Shown piece after piece: positions 7,617-16,592 of a DNA stretch of 27,565 bases. Origin of the DNA: Planctomycetaceae bacterium TMED10. GTDB taxonomy: Bacteria; Planctomycetota; Planctomycetia; Pirellulales; UBA7805. The notes below the pieces were generated by a model. It was not told the DNA's origin. It worked only from the letters and a program-made list of their open reading frames with translations, and made no database searches. Every line of letters begins with the position of its first letter. Positions within the stretch are counted from its first letter, which is position 1. Location: positions 1 through 27,565 of the forward strand of contig NHBP01000028.1 of assembly GCA_002168195.1 (NCBI GenBank), read 5' to 3'. Made by a program: the position numbers and the translations under genes.

Positions 7617-8102
7617 ACGAGTAATCTTCGTATAGGAATAGGGCACGATACGCATCGTCTGGGACCAGGTTCGTCATTGCGGCTTGGTGGTGTGGATTTG
7701 CCGCACGATCGTTCATTGATCGGCCATAGCGATGCCGATGTGCTGCTGCACGCTCTGATTGATGCGATTCTTGGTGCTACGGCATTAGGAGATATCGGTC
7801 AAATGTTTCCGAATACGGATGCCGAAAACGCAGGCCGAAACTCTGCTGAAATGCTGCACAAGGTAGTTGCTCACATTCGTCAGGCCGGATATGAGATTGT
7901 AAATGTCGACTGTATTATTTTTGCCGAGCGGCCCAAAATCGCGCCCCATGCGTTAGAGATCTGCAATTCAATAGCTGCAATACTTTCCGTTTTACCGGAA
8001 GCAGTGAGTATCAAAGCCAAAACAGGTGAGGGTGTTGGCCCAATTGGTAATGAAGAGGCAGTTTCTGCGCAGTCAGTGGCGCTGTTGGAGAAAACATCAT
8101 GA
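7617..8102 (+). CDS. ispF: 2-C-methyl-D-erythritol 2,4-cyclodiphosphate synthase
   Basis: IspF converts CDP-methylerythritol 2-phosphate to the cyclic diphosphate in the non-mevalonate isoprenoid pathway. With ACG at 7617 as start the protein has 161 residues, the usual family length. It reads SNLRIGIGHDTHRLGPG after the initiator, including the metal ligands D11 and H13 of the DxH motif. H45 follows in GHSDADVLLH. The C-terminal region is KAKTGEGVGPIG. The first conventional start in frame is TTG at 7677, which would remove D11 and H13 and leave a dead enzyme. The frame is open back to a TAA at 7584 but has no ATG, GTG or TTG there. The stop overlaps the cysS start as ATGA. IspF could also supply isoprenoid precursors for the nearby UbiA enzyme, which is inference. 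Confidence 0.9.
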   Translation, partial: TSNLRIGIGHDTHRLGPGSSLRLGGVDLPHDRSLIGHSDADVLLHALIDAILGATALGDIGQMFPNTDAENAGRNSAEMLHKVVAHIRQAGYEIVNVDCIIFAERPKIAPHALEICNSIAAILSVLPEAVSIKAKTGEGVGPIGNEEAVSAQSVALLEKTS

Positions 8103-9853
8103 CTACGACAAAAGCAAATTGCGAAGAACAGGGTATCCAGCAGGCCGCGTCAAACATCCGCATCTACAATACTCTTTCGCGAACAAAGGAGCCTCTCCAA
8201 CCGGTTGTTTCAGGAAAAATCGGAATCTATCTGTGCGGGCCCACCGTCTATGACAAAGCACATATAGGGCACATGGTGGGCCCTGTCATTTTTGACACCA
8301 TCAAAAGATATCTTGCCTACAGCGGCTATGACGTGACATGGGTCGTCAACATCACGGACGTGGATGACAAATTGATCCACAAGGCGAACGAGCGTTCAAT
8401 TTCAATGGGCGAAGTTGCAGAAGAAAATATTGAGGATTATCTGAAAAATCTTCGAGGCATGGGTGTTGATCAAATTGATCATATGCCTCGGGCGACAGAA
8501 AGCATGAATGATATTATTGAGATGACTGCATCGCTGATCGAACAAGGTTTTGCTTACGCCGTGGAAGGAGATGTCTTTTTTGATGTAGGTCAAGATAAGG
8601 AATATGGGAAGCTCACCAATCGCAAGCAGGACGATATTCAGGGGGAAGGGGGGCAGGCGGCAGCCAAAAAACGTTCCGCTGCGGACTTTGCGCTTTGGAA
8701 ATCAGCGAAATCGGGAGAACCCTCCTGGGATAGCCCGTGGGGGCAAGGACGTCCCGGATGGCACATTGAATGTTCGGCGATGAGTCGAGGTTTGTTGGGC
8801 GAAACATTTGATATTCATGGAGGCGGATTGGATCTTGTGTTTCCACATCACGAAAATGAAATCGCTCAAAGTGAATGTTGTCACAGCAAACCAATGGCGC
8901 GAATCTGGATGCATAACGGTTTGCTTCGTGCTCAATCGCAGGCAGGTAAAATTGGGGGGAGAGGGGACCGGGATGCGGCGGCAGGTAGCGAGAAGATGAG
9001 TCGTTCTAAGGGGGCAGGTGGCCTTGCCGATTTGATCGAACAGCAGGGTGGCGAAAAGATTCGATTTTTCTTACTGCGAACACATTATCGCAGTACGGTG
9101 CTTTTTAGTTCTGAGGCGATTGCAGAGGCGGCTACGGGGCTGGAAACGTTCTATCGCTTTTTTAAACGGTTTGAGCGAATCACTGGCGGCTCTTTTTACG
9201 AAGTTCCTGCTGCTGATACGCGTTGCGGGGAGATTCCGGGTGAAACGGGTGAGGCTTTTAACGCCGTCATTGAACTCCGCCACCAGTTTTTGAACTCGAT
9301 GGACGACGATTTTAATACCGGTGGAGCCATCGGCGATTTGTTCGAACTTGTGCGACTGCTTAACAAGCAAATCGAAGACCAGCAGTTGGAGGATCCAGCG
9401 ATGCGGTCTGAAACTGCCCTGATTCAGCTAAGCCAAGGCGTTTCTGTGCTTCGTGAGCTTTCTCGGACACTAGGGTTATTTATCGCTTCCGAGACAAATG
9501 CTGGCGGCGGTGAGGGCGATGTTCTGCTTGGAGAGGTTTTGCAGCTTGTTATTCGTTTACGAGCGGAGGCTCGAGCGGCCAAAAAATTTCAAATCGCAGA
9601 TAAGATTCGTGATGGTTTGGCAGAGTGGGAAATCGTTTTAGAAGATCGCGCAGATGCAACTGAATGGGAGTTGAGCGGAGATCCCGAAGAGGCGTTTGCA
9701 GGATTAATGGCGTTGCTTATCGACTTACGAAACACGGCACGCAGTGAGAAAGATTTTGCTACTGCGGATCATATACGAGACTCTTTGGCAGCGACGCATG
9801 TCACTTTAGAAGATCGTGCCGATGGGACAGGTTGGTCGGTCGGTGTCGAATAG
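8099..9853 (+). CDS. cysS: cysteinyl-tRNA synthetase with duplicated C-terminal motif
   Basis: CysS charges tRNA-Cys. Class I landmarks are all present: CGPTVYD, the HIGH motif (AHIGHMVGP), the zinc-site region (HIECSAMS, then FPHHENEIAQSE) and the KMSKS motif as KMSRSKG. At 584 residues it is well above the roughly 460 of E. coli CysS. Two things explain the extra length. An insertion rich in Gly, Ala and charged residues (AQSQAGKIGGRGDRDAAAGS) sits just before KMSRS. The C-terminal motif (LR..AR..K.F..AD.IRD.L......LEDRAD.T.W) also occurs twice, at 9545-9673 and 9713-9841. The ATG overlaps the ispF stop by 4 bp. ruvC follows after a short gap. Confidence 0.96.
   Translation: MTTTKANCEEQGIQQAASNIRIYNTLSRTKEPLQPVVSGKIGIYLCGPTVYDKAHIGHMVGPVIFDTIKRYLAYSGYDVTWVVNITDVDDKLIHKANERSISMGEVAEENIEDYLKNLRGMGVDQIDHMPRATESMNDIIEMTASLIEQGFAYAVEGDVFFDVGQDKEYGKLTNRKQDDIQGEGGQAAAKKRSAADFALWKSAKSGEPSWDSPWGQGRPGWHIECSAMSRGLLGETFDIHGGGLDLVFPHHENEIAQSECCHSKPMARIWMHNGLLRAQSQAGKIGGRGDRDAAAGSEKMSRSKGAGGLADLIEQQGGEKIRFFLLRTHYRSTVLFSSEAIAEAATGLETFYRFFKRFERITGGSFYEVPAADTRCGEIPGETGEAFNAVIELRHQFLNSMDDDFNTGGAIGDLFELVRLLNKQIEDQQLEDPAMRSETALIQLSQGVSVLRELSRTLGLFIASETNAGGGEGDVLLGEVLQLVIRLRAEARAAKKFQIADKIRDGLAEWEIVLEDRADATEWELSGDPEEAFAGLMALLIDLRNTARSEKDFATADHIRDSLAATHVTLEDRADGTGWSVGVE
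9545..9841 (+). repeat. tandem duplication within the cysS 3' end
   Basis: Two 43-codon units (9545-9673 and 9713-9841) align without gaps, 56 codons apart, with about half of the residues identical by my count. Shared residues include LEDRAD and IRD. Each resembles the single C-terminal motif that normally ends CysS, so the gene has doubled this segment. Confidence 0.8.
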
Positions 9854-9892
9854 TCGAATAGGATTAGTGTATTCTAAGATTGGGGAATGAGC

Positions 9893-10399
9893 ATGGAGAG
9901 TGGGTGCCCCGTAAGGATTTTGGGAGTAGATCCAGGACTCAATATTACGGGTTATAGTGTCCTTGAGGTGACCACTCGAGGACTGCAGGTATGCGAGGCT
10001 GGGATAGTCCGGGGTCGGGCACGCGGAAATCTTGCCGAACGTGTCCACGCGATCCATGAGGGAGTTGCTGGTGTTATTGCGTCCTATACGCCGACTGCGT
10101 TAGCGCTCGAAGAGTTGTTTAGCCATTACAAACGCCCTCGGACCTCGATTTTAATGGGGCACGCCAGAGGCGTGATTTGCCTGGCTGCAGCACAAGCTGG
10201 TATCGCTGTCCATCACTACAGCGCGACTCAAGTGAAACGCATTCTTACTGGAAACGGAAGGGCTCCAAAGTCACAAATGCAGTTAGCGATTATGCGAGAA
10301 TTGAACCTCGAAGCCATACCAGAACCGGCAGATGTTGCGGATGCACTTGCAATTGCGCTCTGTCATCATTATTTAGATAAAACGAAATTACCTGCCTAA
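9893..10399 (+). CDS. ruvC: Holliday junction endonuclease RuvC
   Basis: RuvC cuts Holliday junctions during recombination repair. The RNase H-like fold is evident: RILGVDPGLNITGYSVL carries the first catalytic Asp, ALALEELF the catalytic Glu, and ADVADALAIALCHH the last two Asp residues three apart. Length is about 168 residues, as in the family. ATG codons lie at 9887 and 9893. GGGGA at 9882-9886 abuts the first but sits 6 nt before the second, so 9893 is preferred. The gene lies 39 bp after cysS and 11 bp before ruvA, so it probably belongs to the ispF-cysS transcript. ruvB is not in this window. Confidence 0.95.
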   Translation: MESGCPVRILGVDPGLNITGYSVLEVTTRGLQVCEAGIVRGRARGNLAERVHAIHEGVAGVIASYTPTALALEELFSHYKRPRTSILMGHARGVICLAAAQAGIAVHHYSATQVKRILTGNGRAPKSQMQLAIMRELNLEAIPEPADVADALAIALCHHYLDKTKLPA

Positions 10400-10410
10400 G
10401 GTGGTATCCA

Positions 10411-11037
10411 GTGATAACAAAAATTAAGGGAAAGCTTTCAAGTGTTGCTGAAGATACATTGATTCTTGACATGGGATCTTACGAGTATCAGATTGCAATT
10501 CCTGATTTTGCACGAAGGCAACTGCAGTCTAAATTAAATACGGAAATTAGTCTGCACACGGTTCATTACCTCGAGGGTAACCCGATGCAGGGAAAGTTAA
10601 CCCCAAGGCTCATCGGTTTTTTAAACGTAGCGGAACGAGAATTTTTTGAATTGTTCTGCTCAGTCGATGGAGTTGGAGTCAAGAAGGCGTTGCGAGCCAT
10701 GGTCCGGCCCGTTCGGGAGGTGGCGACCGCAATCGAGGAACAGGACATTAAGAGTCTTTCGGGATTGCCAGGCATCGGTCCTGCTACTGCCGAACGCATT
10801 ATTGCGAAGTTGCGTCGCAAGGTCCCGAAATTTGCCCTCCTTGCAACCCGCGACGAAACACGTGGTGATGCGAGCGAACCGGATATCGTAAGCGAAGGTT
10901 TTTCTGTGCTTGTCAGTTTGGGGCATTCGGAAAAGGAAGCCCATCGCTTAATCGACGCGGCTTTAGCAAAACAAAAAAAATACACCGATGTTCAGGTGTT
11001 GCTCCAGGCGGTCTACGAGCAGGGTCGCGGTTCCTGA
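10411..11037 (+). CDS. ruvA: Holliday junction branch migration protein RuvA
   Basis: RuvA binds the four-way junction and loads the RuvB motor. The 208-residue product has the N-terminal OB-fold domain ([19 protein letters not shown]), two helix-hairpin-helix motifs ([11 protein letters not shown] and [14 protein letters not shown]), and a C-terminal domain III ([22 protein letters not shown]) that would contact RuvB. The start is GTG at 10411, with AAGGTGG at 10398-10404 six nt upstream. It follows ruvC by 11 bp. RuvB must be encoded elsewhere. Confidence 0.95.
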   Translation: MITKIKGKLSSVAEDTLILDMGSYEYQIAIPDFARRQLQSKLNTEISLHTVHYLEGNPMQGKLTPRLIGFLNVAEREFFELFCSVDGVGVKKALRAMVRPVREVATAIEEQDIKSLSGLPGIGPATAERIIAKLRRKVPKFALLATRDETRGDASEPDIVSEGFSVLVSLGHSEKEAHRLIDAALAKQKKYTDVQVLLQAVYEQGRGS

Positions 11038-11150
11038 GGCGTGTCTTCCAGGCATAAACTCGGACGCTACGCACGCTTCAGATTGTCTTGGTCCCTCTCT
11101 CGACCCCGCTCGTGGCGGAAGCCCTTTTTCTTGTACGTTTTTCCCCTTAT

Positions 11151-11179
11151 TTGCCCCAGTTGGAGCCTTAGTATACAAT
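11151..11179 (+). promoter_or_regulatory. candidate promoter of the tetR-efflux operon
   Basis: TTGCCC at 11151-11156 and TACAAT at 11174-11179 are separated by 17 bp. Transcription would start near 11186, giving a leader of about 32 nt with GGAAAGA (11204-11210) as ribosome binding site, 7 nt before the ATG at 11218. The end of the -10 element touches a palindrome suited to a TetR dimer. Confidence 0.5.
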
Positions 11180-11191
11180 TGTTTAAAACAA
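11179..11191 (+). promoter_or_regulatory. palindromic operator candidate for the TetR-family repressor
   Basis: TTGTTT-A-AAACAA is a perfect 13-bp inverted repeat that overlaps the predicted -10 element and transcription start. GTTTAAA also recurs at 11181-11187 and 11194-11200. TetR-family repressors commonly bind such palindromes at their own promoter, so autorepression of the efflux operon is likely. No experimental evidence is available here. Confidence 0.45.
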
Positions 11192-11217
11192 GCGTTTAAA
11201 TTCGGAAAGACTTTGCA

Positions 11218-11889
11218 ATGACGACCGATTCAACCCGCGAACGTATTTTGCAGGCGGCGGGCGAACAGTTTGCTAACGACGGGTTTGCACAATCGACAAT
11301 CCGCGCTATTTGCCGAAAAGCAGGTGTCAACCTTGCCGCAGCGAACTATTACTTCGGAGACAAAGAGCGGCTCTATATCGAGGCGGTCAAACATGCACGG
11401 CGGCAGCGCGAAAAACAGGCTCCACTGCCAAATTGGACAAGCAGCACGCCAGCTGAAGAAAAGTTAGCCCAATTTGTTTTGACCCTTTTGCGAAGGATGC
11501 TTTGCGAGCCGGGAGATCCGTGGCAGACGCGTTTGATCATACGAGAGATCATGGAGCCGACCAAAGCCTGTGAAGAGATGGTTCAGGAGGCATTCCAGCC
11601 TTTTTTCCAAATTCTTCTCGATATTTTGAAAGAGATGGTACCTGATTCGACTCCGCTGCACACCTTGCATCACTGGGCCTTGAGTGTGATTGGTCAGTGT
11701 TTCTATTACCGCGCAAACGAAAAAATACTCACGATGTTGATTGACGGCGAAGAGCTTCGAGAACACTTTACGGTTGAAAAGTTATCCGGGCATATTACGG
11801 ATGTCATCCTCCGTGGACTTGGTCATCGTCCGCCGCTGAGTCGATCCCTGACGGTGTCTTCGTTAAGGAGCAGTGATGAGCGTAATTAG
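11218..11889 (+). CDS. TetR/AcrR-family transcriptional regulator (CerR-like C-terminal domain)
   Basis: This 223-residue protein has a classic TetR N-terminal DNA-binding domain: TRERILQAAGEQFANDGFAQ, then the recognition region AGVNLAAANYYFGDKERLYIE. The C-terminal part, with EPTKACEEMVQEAFQPFF and the WALSVIGQCFYYRAN stretch, resembles the CerR/YbiH (DUF1956) ligand domain. It should repress its operon and respond to a small toxic compound. The next gene, the membrane-fusion protein of an RND pump, begins 14 bp before this gene ends, so they are cotranscribed. The likely operator lies over its promoter. Confidence 0.92.
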   Translation: MTTDSTRERILQAAGEQFANDGFAQSTIRAICRKAGVNLAAANYYFGDKERLYIEAVKHARRQREKQAPLPNWTSSTPAEEKLAQFVLTLLRRMLCEPGDPWQTRLIIREIMEPTKACEEMVQEAFQPFFQILLDILKEMVPDSTPLHTLHHWALSVIGQCFYYRANEKILTMLIDGEELREHFTVEKLSGHITDVILRGLGHRPPLSRSLTVSSLRSSDERN

Positions 11890-13264
11890 TAAATATGCAG
11901 TCTCCATTGGACTGCTTGCAGTGGGCACAATCTTTTTTTTAGTTCTCAGTCAGATGAAGACGGCGCCCGCAAGCTTGCAGCGTGATGTACAGCCTCCGTC
12001 TGTAATCACAACGCCTGTAAAATTACGGGAAGGTGGATTCTATTTGGATGCGGATGGAGAAGTTGTCCCGTATCGGGAGGTAACCCTGTCCGCGGAGGTT
12101 GCAGGCACGGTGCAAATGAAGGCACCGCAGTGTTTTGCAGGGCAATATGTAAGACAGGGTGAACTGCTCTTGCAAATTGAAACGGATGACTATGATCTCG
12201 AAGTCAAACGACTTTCAGAATTGGAAAACCAAGCTGAAATAAGCGTCGAAGAGCTTGTGTTGGAACGCGAAAATACGCTGAAACTCATTGCGCTTGCCAA
12301 CGAAGACCTCCAGTTGCAGCGTAAGGAACTGGAACGCATCCTATTGCTGAATCGTAGAAATGTTGCCACGGAGTCTGATCTTGATACCGCGCGCCGCAAT
12401 GAGTTGTCATCGCGGAACAATATGCAGACTTTGCAAAATCAAAAGCTACTGTTGAACAAGAGAAAAGTTCGATTCATTAGTGAGCGTCAGCAAATTGCGG
12501 CCGAGTTAAAGAAGGCGAAGCTTGATCTTTCGCGGACTGAAATTAGAGCGACGATTGATGGAATTATTACTGAAGATTTGGTTGAAGAGGGTGCCTTTGT
12601 GGAACGGGGGGCAGCAGTGGTTCGAATCGAAGACACTTCAAAAGTTGAGGTTCATTTCAATTTGCAATACAGTCAATTGCAGTGGCTCTGGCGTTATACA
12701 GATAAAAAGCAGTCCGGGGATAAAAGGCTTTCCGGGAGTAGTTATGAATTACCTCACCTCCCTATCATCGCAACGCTCACACTAGAGGATGCTTCGTATC
12801 AGTGGGAGGGTCGTTTGGCGCGCTACGATGGCGCTGGGGTGAATGCGGCAACACGGACGGTCCCCTGTGTCGCAATTGTTGAGGAAAGGACGCCAAAGCA
12901 AATCAATGCGGAGGGGTTGGGTAATCTTGCAGCTCCCCCGGCTTTACTGCGTGGAATGTTTGTTGCAATACAAATCAAGATCGATCCAAGAAGCCCGCTG
13001 CTCTCGGTGCCCGCCAGTGCCGTACGTCCCGGGGATCGGTTATGGATATTTCGGGACGGCGCGTTGGCAACCGAACAGGTTGATGTTGTAATGATTGTTG
13101 ATGGACAAGCGTTAATCCCCGCCGGTCATGCCCCGATTCGTGAAGGTGATCAAATTATCACATCGCCCTTGCCGATGGCTATCGCAGGAATGCCGTTGAG
13201 GCAAGCAAATTCCACGAGCGCATCTCCTGTGCAATCAAGTCGAGTGGGGGATAAGTCGAAATGA
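11876..13264 (+). CDS. RND efflux membrane-fusion (periplasmic adaptor) protein
   Basis: This 462-residue HlyD/AcrA-type adaptor links an RND pump to an outer-membrane channel. An N-terminal membrane anchor (YAVSIGLLAVGTIFFLVLS) comes first. The lipoyl half-motif YLDADGEVVPYREVTLSAEV follows, then a long coiled-coil hairpin (about 12200-12540), the second lipoyl half (IRATIDGIITEDLVEEGAFV), and the beta-barrel and membrane-proximal domains. GTG at 11873 and ATG at 11876 are both possible; AAGGAG at 11865-11870 is better spaced for the ATG. The stop overlaps the pump gene start as ATGA. The gene overlaps the end of tetR by 14 bp. Confidence 0.93.
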   Translation: MSVISKYAVSIGLLAVGTIFFLVLSQMKTAPASLQRDVQPPSVITTPVKLREGGFYLDADGEVVPYREVTLSAEVAGTVQMKAPQCFAGQYVRQGELLLQIETDDYDLEVKRLSELENQAEISVEELVLERENTLKLIALANEDLQLQRKELERILLLNRRNVATESDLDTARRNELSSRNNMQTLQNQKLLLNKRKVRFISERQQIAAELKKAKLDLSRTEIRATIDGIITEDLVEEGAFVERGAAVVRIEDTSKVEVHFNLQYSQLQWLWRYTDKKQSGDKRLSGSSYELPHLPIIATLTLEDASYQWEGRLARYDGAGVNAATRTVPCVAIVEERTPKQINAEGLGNLAAPPALLRGMFVAIQIKIDPRSPLLSVPASAVRPGDRLWIFRDGALATEQVDVVMIVDGQALIPAGHAPIREGDQIITSPLPMAIAGMPLRQANSTSASPVQSSRVGDKSK

Positions 13265-16200
13265 AAGGTGCGATTCGTTGGGCGATTAAAAATCCGCCTG
13301 CCATGAATATGTTAATGGTCGCCATTTTGGCTGTGGGAATGTTCAGCTTGGTCAGAATGCGCCGAGAAGTTTTTCCGCAATTTGATTTAGAAGTTGTCTT
13401 GGCCAGTGTTGCTTATCCAGGGGCAAGTCCTGAGGAAATCGAAGAAGGGATTTGTCAGAAGATTGAGGAAGCAGTTCGAGGAGTGGACGGCATTAAAAAG
13501 ATGACATCGGTGGCGAAAGAGGGCTCAGGAAATGTCGTTCTTGAACTCCGTGGCGATGTCCAGGATGTGCAGAAAATTGTCAGCGAGGTTCGCTCTGCAG
13601 TTGATCGGATACCGAGTTTTCCCGAATTAGCTGAAGATATTGAGGTTCAACAGATCACCATGCGTTGGCCTGCCATCAAGGTAGGTGTGCTTACGCCTAC
13701 GGGACAAGAATCGGTAGACGATTTGCAATTACGGGCCATGGCAGAGCGTGTTCGGGATGATTTATTGCGATTGCCGGAAGTCTCCCAGGTCAAATTACTC
13801 GCTGCTCGCGACTATCAAATCGACATTGAGATCGATGAAGAAACGTTGCGGAAATATGGGCTTACACTCCAAAAACTGGCTGAGATCGTGCGCCGCGAAA
13901 ATTTAGAGCTTCCAGGTGGAACGATGCGCGGAGAAGGACAGAATGTGTTGCTGCGAGGAAAAAACAAGCAACTGAGTGGACCGGAGATTGCCAGAATTCC
14001 AGTGGTGACAGATCAAGCGGGTGTGGCCCTGACCCTTGCCGATCTTGGAACGGTGAAAGACGAATTTAGCGATGCCGCAATGGTGAGTGAGGTAAATGGT
14101 CAGTCGGCATTGGTGTTGGGTGTGGAAAGGACCAGCAATGAAGATCTGTTGGCCATGACCGATGCGGTTCGTGGTTATGTCGCACATCACGAGTTGCCCG
14201 GAGGCTATAGCATGGTCACCTGGCAGGATATGTCGGTCGATGTAAAAGATCGTCTCAATATGCTGATAAAAAACGGGTTGATGGGATTGGTTCTCGTCTT
14301 TTTAGTTTTGGCCGTATTTCTCGAATTAAAATTGGCGTTCTGGGTGGCTCTCGGTATTCCCGTTTCTTTACTCGGCGCAGGGAGCTTGCTTCTATTTGGC
14401 GGACAGACACTCAATATGTTGAGTATGTTTGCCTTCCTGATGGCTCTTGGGATCGTTGTCGATGATGCGATTGTCGTTGGCGAAAATATTTACTCCCACC
14501 GGCAAATGGGGAAACGGCTTATCCAGGCCGCGATAGACGGTACCGTAGAAGTCGCACCGTCGGTCGTGGCATCGGTTTGCACGACGATCGTTGCATTCGG
14601 CCCGATGCTTTTTGTCTCAGGAGTGATGGGGAAGTTCATTGCCGTGATGCCGATCGCCGTGATTGCAATGCTTGCCATATCTCTTTTCGAAAGTGTTTTT
14701 ATTCTTCCCTGTCATCTTGCACATCGTGAAAGTCTGTTATTCCGTCTCATTGGGGTTTTTCTGTTTGCATTCCATTTTTTTATCGAGATTTTCCGCAGGC
14801 TCAATCGCTTAACGGCCGACTATTTAGAGCGATTTATAGAAAAAATATATCTGCCAGTTCTTCGTTGGAGCCTCGAATGTCGCTGGGTTGTTTTGGCGGG
14901 TGCTGCTTGCCTGTTGATGGTCGCCGTTGGTTTCGTGAAGGCTGGAATCGTACCGTTCATCGTTTTTCCGAAACTCGATAGTAATGTGATTCGCGCGAAA
15001 GTTGCTTTTCCGGATGGCACGCCTCTTGCCGTAACGCAGTCTGCTACCGCGCAGATTGAACGGGCACTTTGGGAACTGAATCAGGACATGTCTTCTCCTG
15101 ATACGGCATTGGTTGAATTGTCGCATCGTAGTATCGGTTCGCAAGGAATTTCCGATAACCCCGCGAAGGCTGAAGAAGCCTTTGGCAGTCATGTCGGGAA
15201 CGTCGAAGTGCAATTGGCCGATACCACGGAGCGCCAGATTACAAGCCAGGAGATCGTTTCCGAATGGCGGAAACGGACCGGGACGATCGTCGGAGCAGAA
15301 AGTCTTACATTCGGCGCACCCAATTTCGGTCCCGGCGGCAAGCCGATCGAGTTTAAATTACTTGCTCCCACACCTTTTTTTGGAGATTTGGAAGCAGCTG
15401 TCGAATTGTGCAAAGAAAGATTGCGAGAATTTCAAGGCGTTTACGATGTGGAAGATGACTCTCGACCGGGCAAGTGGGAATATCAAATCCGAGTTCGCGA
15501 CAATGCCAAATCGATGGGAGTAAGCACCGCTGATCTCGCAGAGACCGTTCGGGCAACCTACTATGGCGAAGAGGTGATGCGATTGCAGAGAGGTCGACAC
15601 GAAGTCAAGTTAATGGTGCGGTATCCTGAGTCGGATCGTAAGTCCCTGAAGGAATTTGAGCGGTTGCGAATTCGAACTGGTGACGGGCAGGAGCGACCGT
15701 TGACAGAACTGGCTGAAGTCGACGTTGAGCGAGGTTATTCGGAGATTAATCGCGTTGATCAGATGCGTTCAATAACGATCAGCGCAGATGTAGAAGAAGG
15801 AGTGGGTAATGCACGGCAAATTGTTCAGCAGTTGCAGGCCGAATTTATGCCCAATGTCCTTGCGGAATTTCCCCAAGTACAGGTTCGCTGGGAGGGTCAG
15901 CAGGAACAAACCAAAGAATCGATTGGCAGTTTACTTTCGGGCACCATCGTAGCGCTGCTCGTCATGTGTTTCCTGCTCACCTTGGTTTTCCGTTCTTACC
16001 TGCAACCGCTGTTAATTGTTTTAATCATCCCTTTCGGAGTGATTGGTGCTGTCTTTGGGCACGCAATTATGGGGCTGCCAATCACCTTGTTTAGTTTTTT
16101 CGGTTTGGTTGCACTCACGGGAGTCGTTGTTAATGACTCCATTGTATTAATAGATTTCATTAATCGACGAGTTCGCGATGGTGTACCGATTGATGACGCC

Positions 16201-16545
16201 CTCATTGATGCGGGCCGGCGCCGATTTCGACCCGTGCTTTTGACGACGCTCACGACAGTCGTCGGCTTGCTCCCGATTCTCTTGGAGACTTCTTTTCAGG
16301 CGCAAGTTCTGATCCCAATGGCAAACAGTCTAAGCTTCGGCCTGATGTTGGCAACGGGTTTGATTTTGATTCTTGTGCCGACAACTTATCGTATCTATCA
16401 CAATTGGTTCGCCGATTCTTCTGATGATCAGATCGATGATCCGCGGAAAGATTCTGATACTTCGTTTGTCAGCCAATCGCCACAGGAGATTCAGCAGGCA
16501 GTGGCTGGTTCACCCACGCCTGTTTCCTTCAGGCAAGCAGATTAG
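13261..16545 (+). CDS. RND-family efflux transporter permease
   Basis: This 1094-residue inner-membrane antiporter has the AcrB architecture: an N-terminal transmembrane helix (PPAMNMLMVAILAVGMFSLV), a large porter loop, TM2-6, a second loop and TM8-12. In TM4 the proton-relay pair is present (IVVDDAIVV, D401 and D402). In TM10 the AcrB Lys is absent: the site reads VVVNDSIVLIDF, with N958 and D959, as in many non-AcrB pumps. An added stretch (FHFFIEIFRRLNRLTADYLERF) joins the two halves. A polar tail of about 60 residues follows TM12. It is the last gene of the tetR operon. No outer-membrane factor follows, so a TolC-like channel must come from elsewhere. The substrate cannot be read from the sequence. 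Confidence 0.93.
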   Translation: MKGAIRWAIKNPPAMNMLMVAILAVGMFSLVRMRREVFPQFDLEVVLASVAYPGASPEEIEEGICQKIEEAVRGVDGIKKMTSVAKEGSGNVVLELRGDVQDVQKIVSEVRSAVDRIPSFPELAEDIEVQQITMRWPAIKVGVLTPTGQESVDDLQLRAMAERVRDDLLRLPEVSQVKLLAARDYQIDIEIDEETLRKYGLTLQKLAEIVRRENLELPGGTMRGEGQNVLLRGKNKQLSGPEIARIPVVTDQAGVALTLADLGTVKDEFSDAAMVSEVNGQSALVLGVERTSNEDLLAMTDAVRGYVAHHELPGGYSMVTWQDMSVDVKDRLNMLIKNGLMGLVLVFLVLAVFLELKLAFWVALGIPVSLLGAGSLLLFGGQTLNMLSMFAFLMALGIVVDDAIVVGENIYSHRQMGKRLIQAAIDGTVEVAPSVVASVCTTIVAFGPMLFVSGVMGKFIAVMPIAVIAMLAISLFESVFILPCHLAHRESLLFRLIGVFLFAFHFFIEIFRRLNRLTADYLERFIEKIYLPVLRWSLECRWVVLAGAACLLMVAVGFVKAGIVPFIVFPKLDSNVIRAKVAFPDGTPLAVTQSATAQIERALWELNQDMSSPDTALVELSHRSIGSQGISDNPAKAEEAFGSHVGNVEVQLADTTERQITSQEIVSEWRKRTGTIVGAESLTFGAPNFGPGGKPIEFKLLAPTPFFGDLEAAVELCKERLREFQGVYDVEDDSRPGKWEYQIRVRDNAKSMGVSTADLAETVRATYYGEEVMRLQRGRHEVKLMVRYPESDRKSLKEFERLRIRTGDGQERPLTELAEVDVERGYSEINRVDQMRSITISADVEEGVGNARQIVQQLQAEFMPNVLAEFPQVQVRWEGQQEQTKESIGSLLSGTIVALLVMCFLLTLVFRSYLQPLLIVLIIPFGVIGAVFGHAIMGLPITLFSFFGLVALTGVVVNDSIVLIDFINRRVRDGVPIDDALIDAGRRRFRPVLLTTLTTVVGLLPILLETSFQAQVLIPMANSLSFGLMLATGLILILVPTTYRIYHNWFADSSDDQIDDPRKDSDTSFVSQSPQEIQQAVAGSPTPVSFRQAD

Positions 16546-16592
16546 TTGGCTTGCAATCGATAAAAAGCGGACGAAGTGTCACGATACGATTG

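Noticed and set aside
7677..8102. TTG at 7677 as the ispF start
   Set aside because: It would delete the conserved DxH metal-binding motif and has no ribosome binding site.
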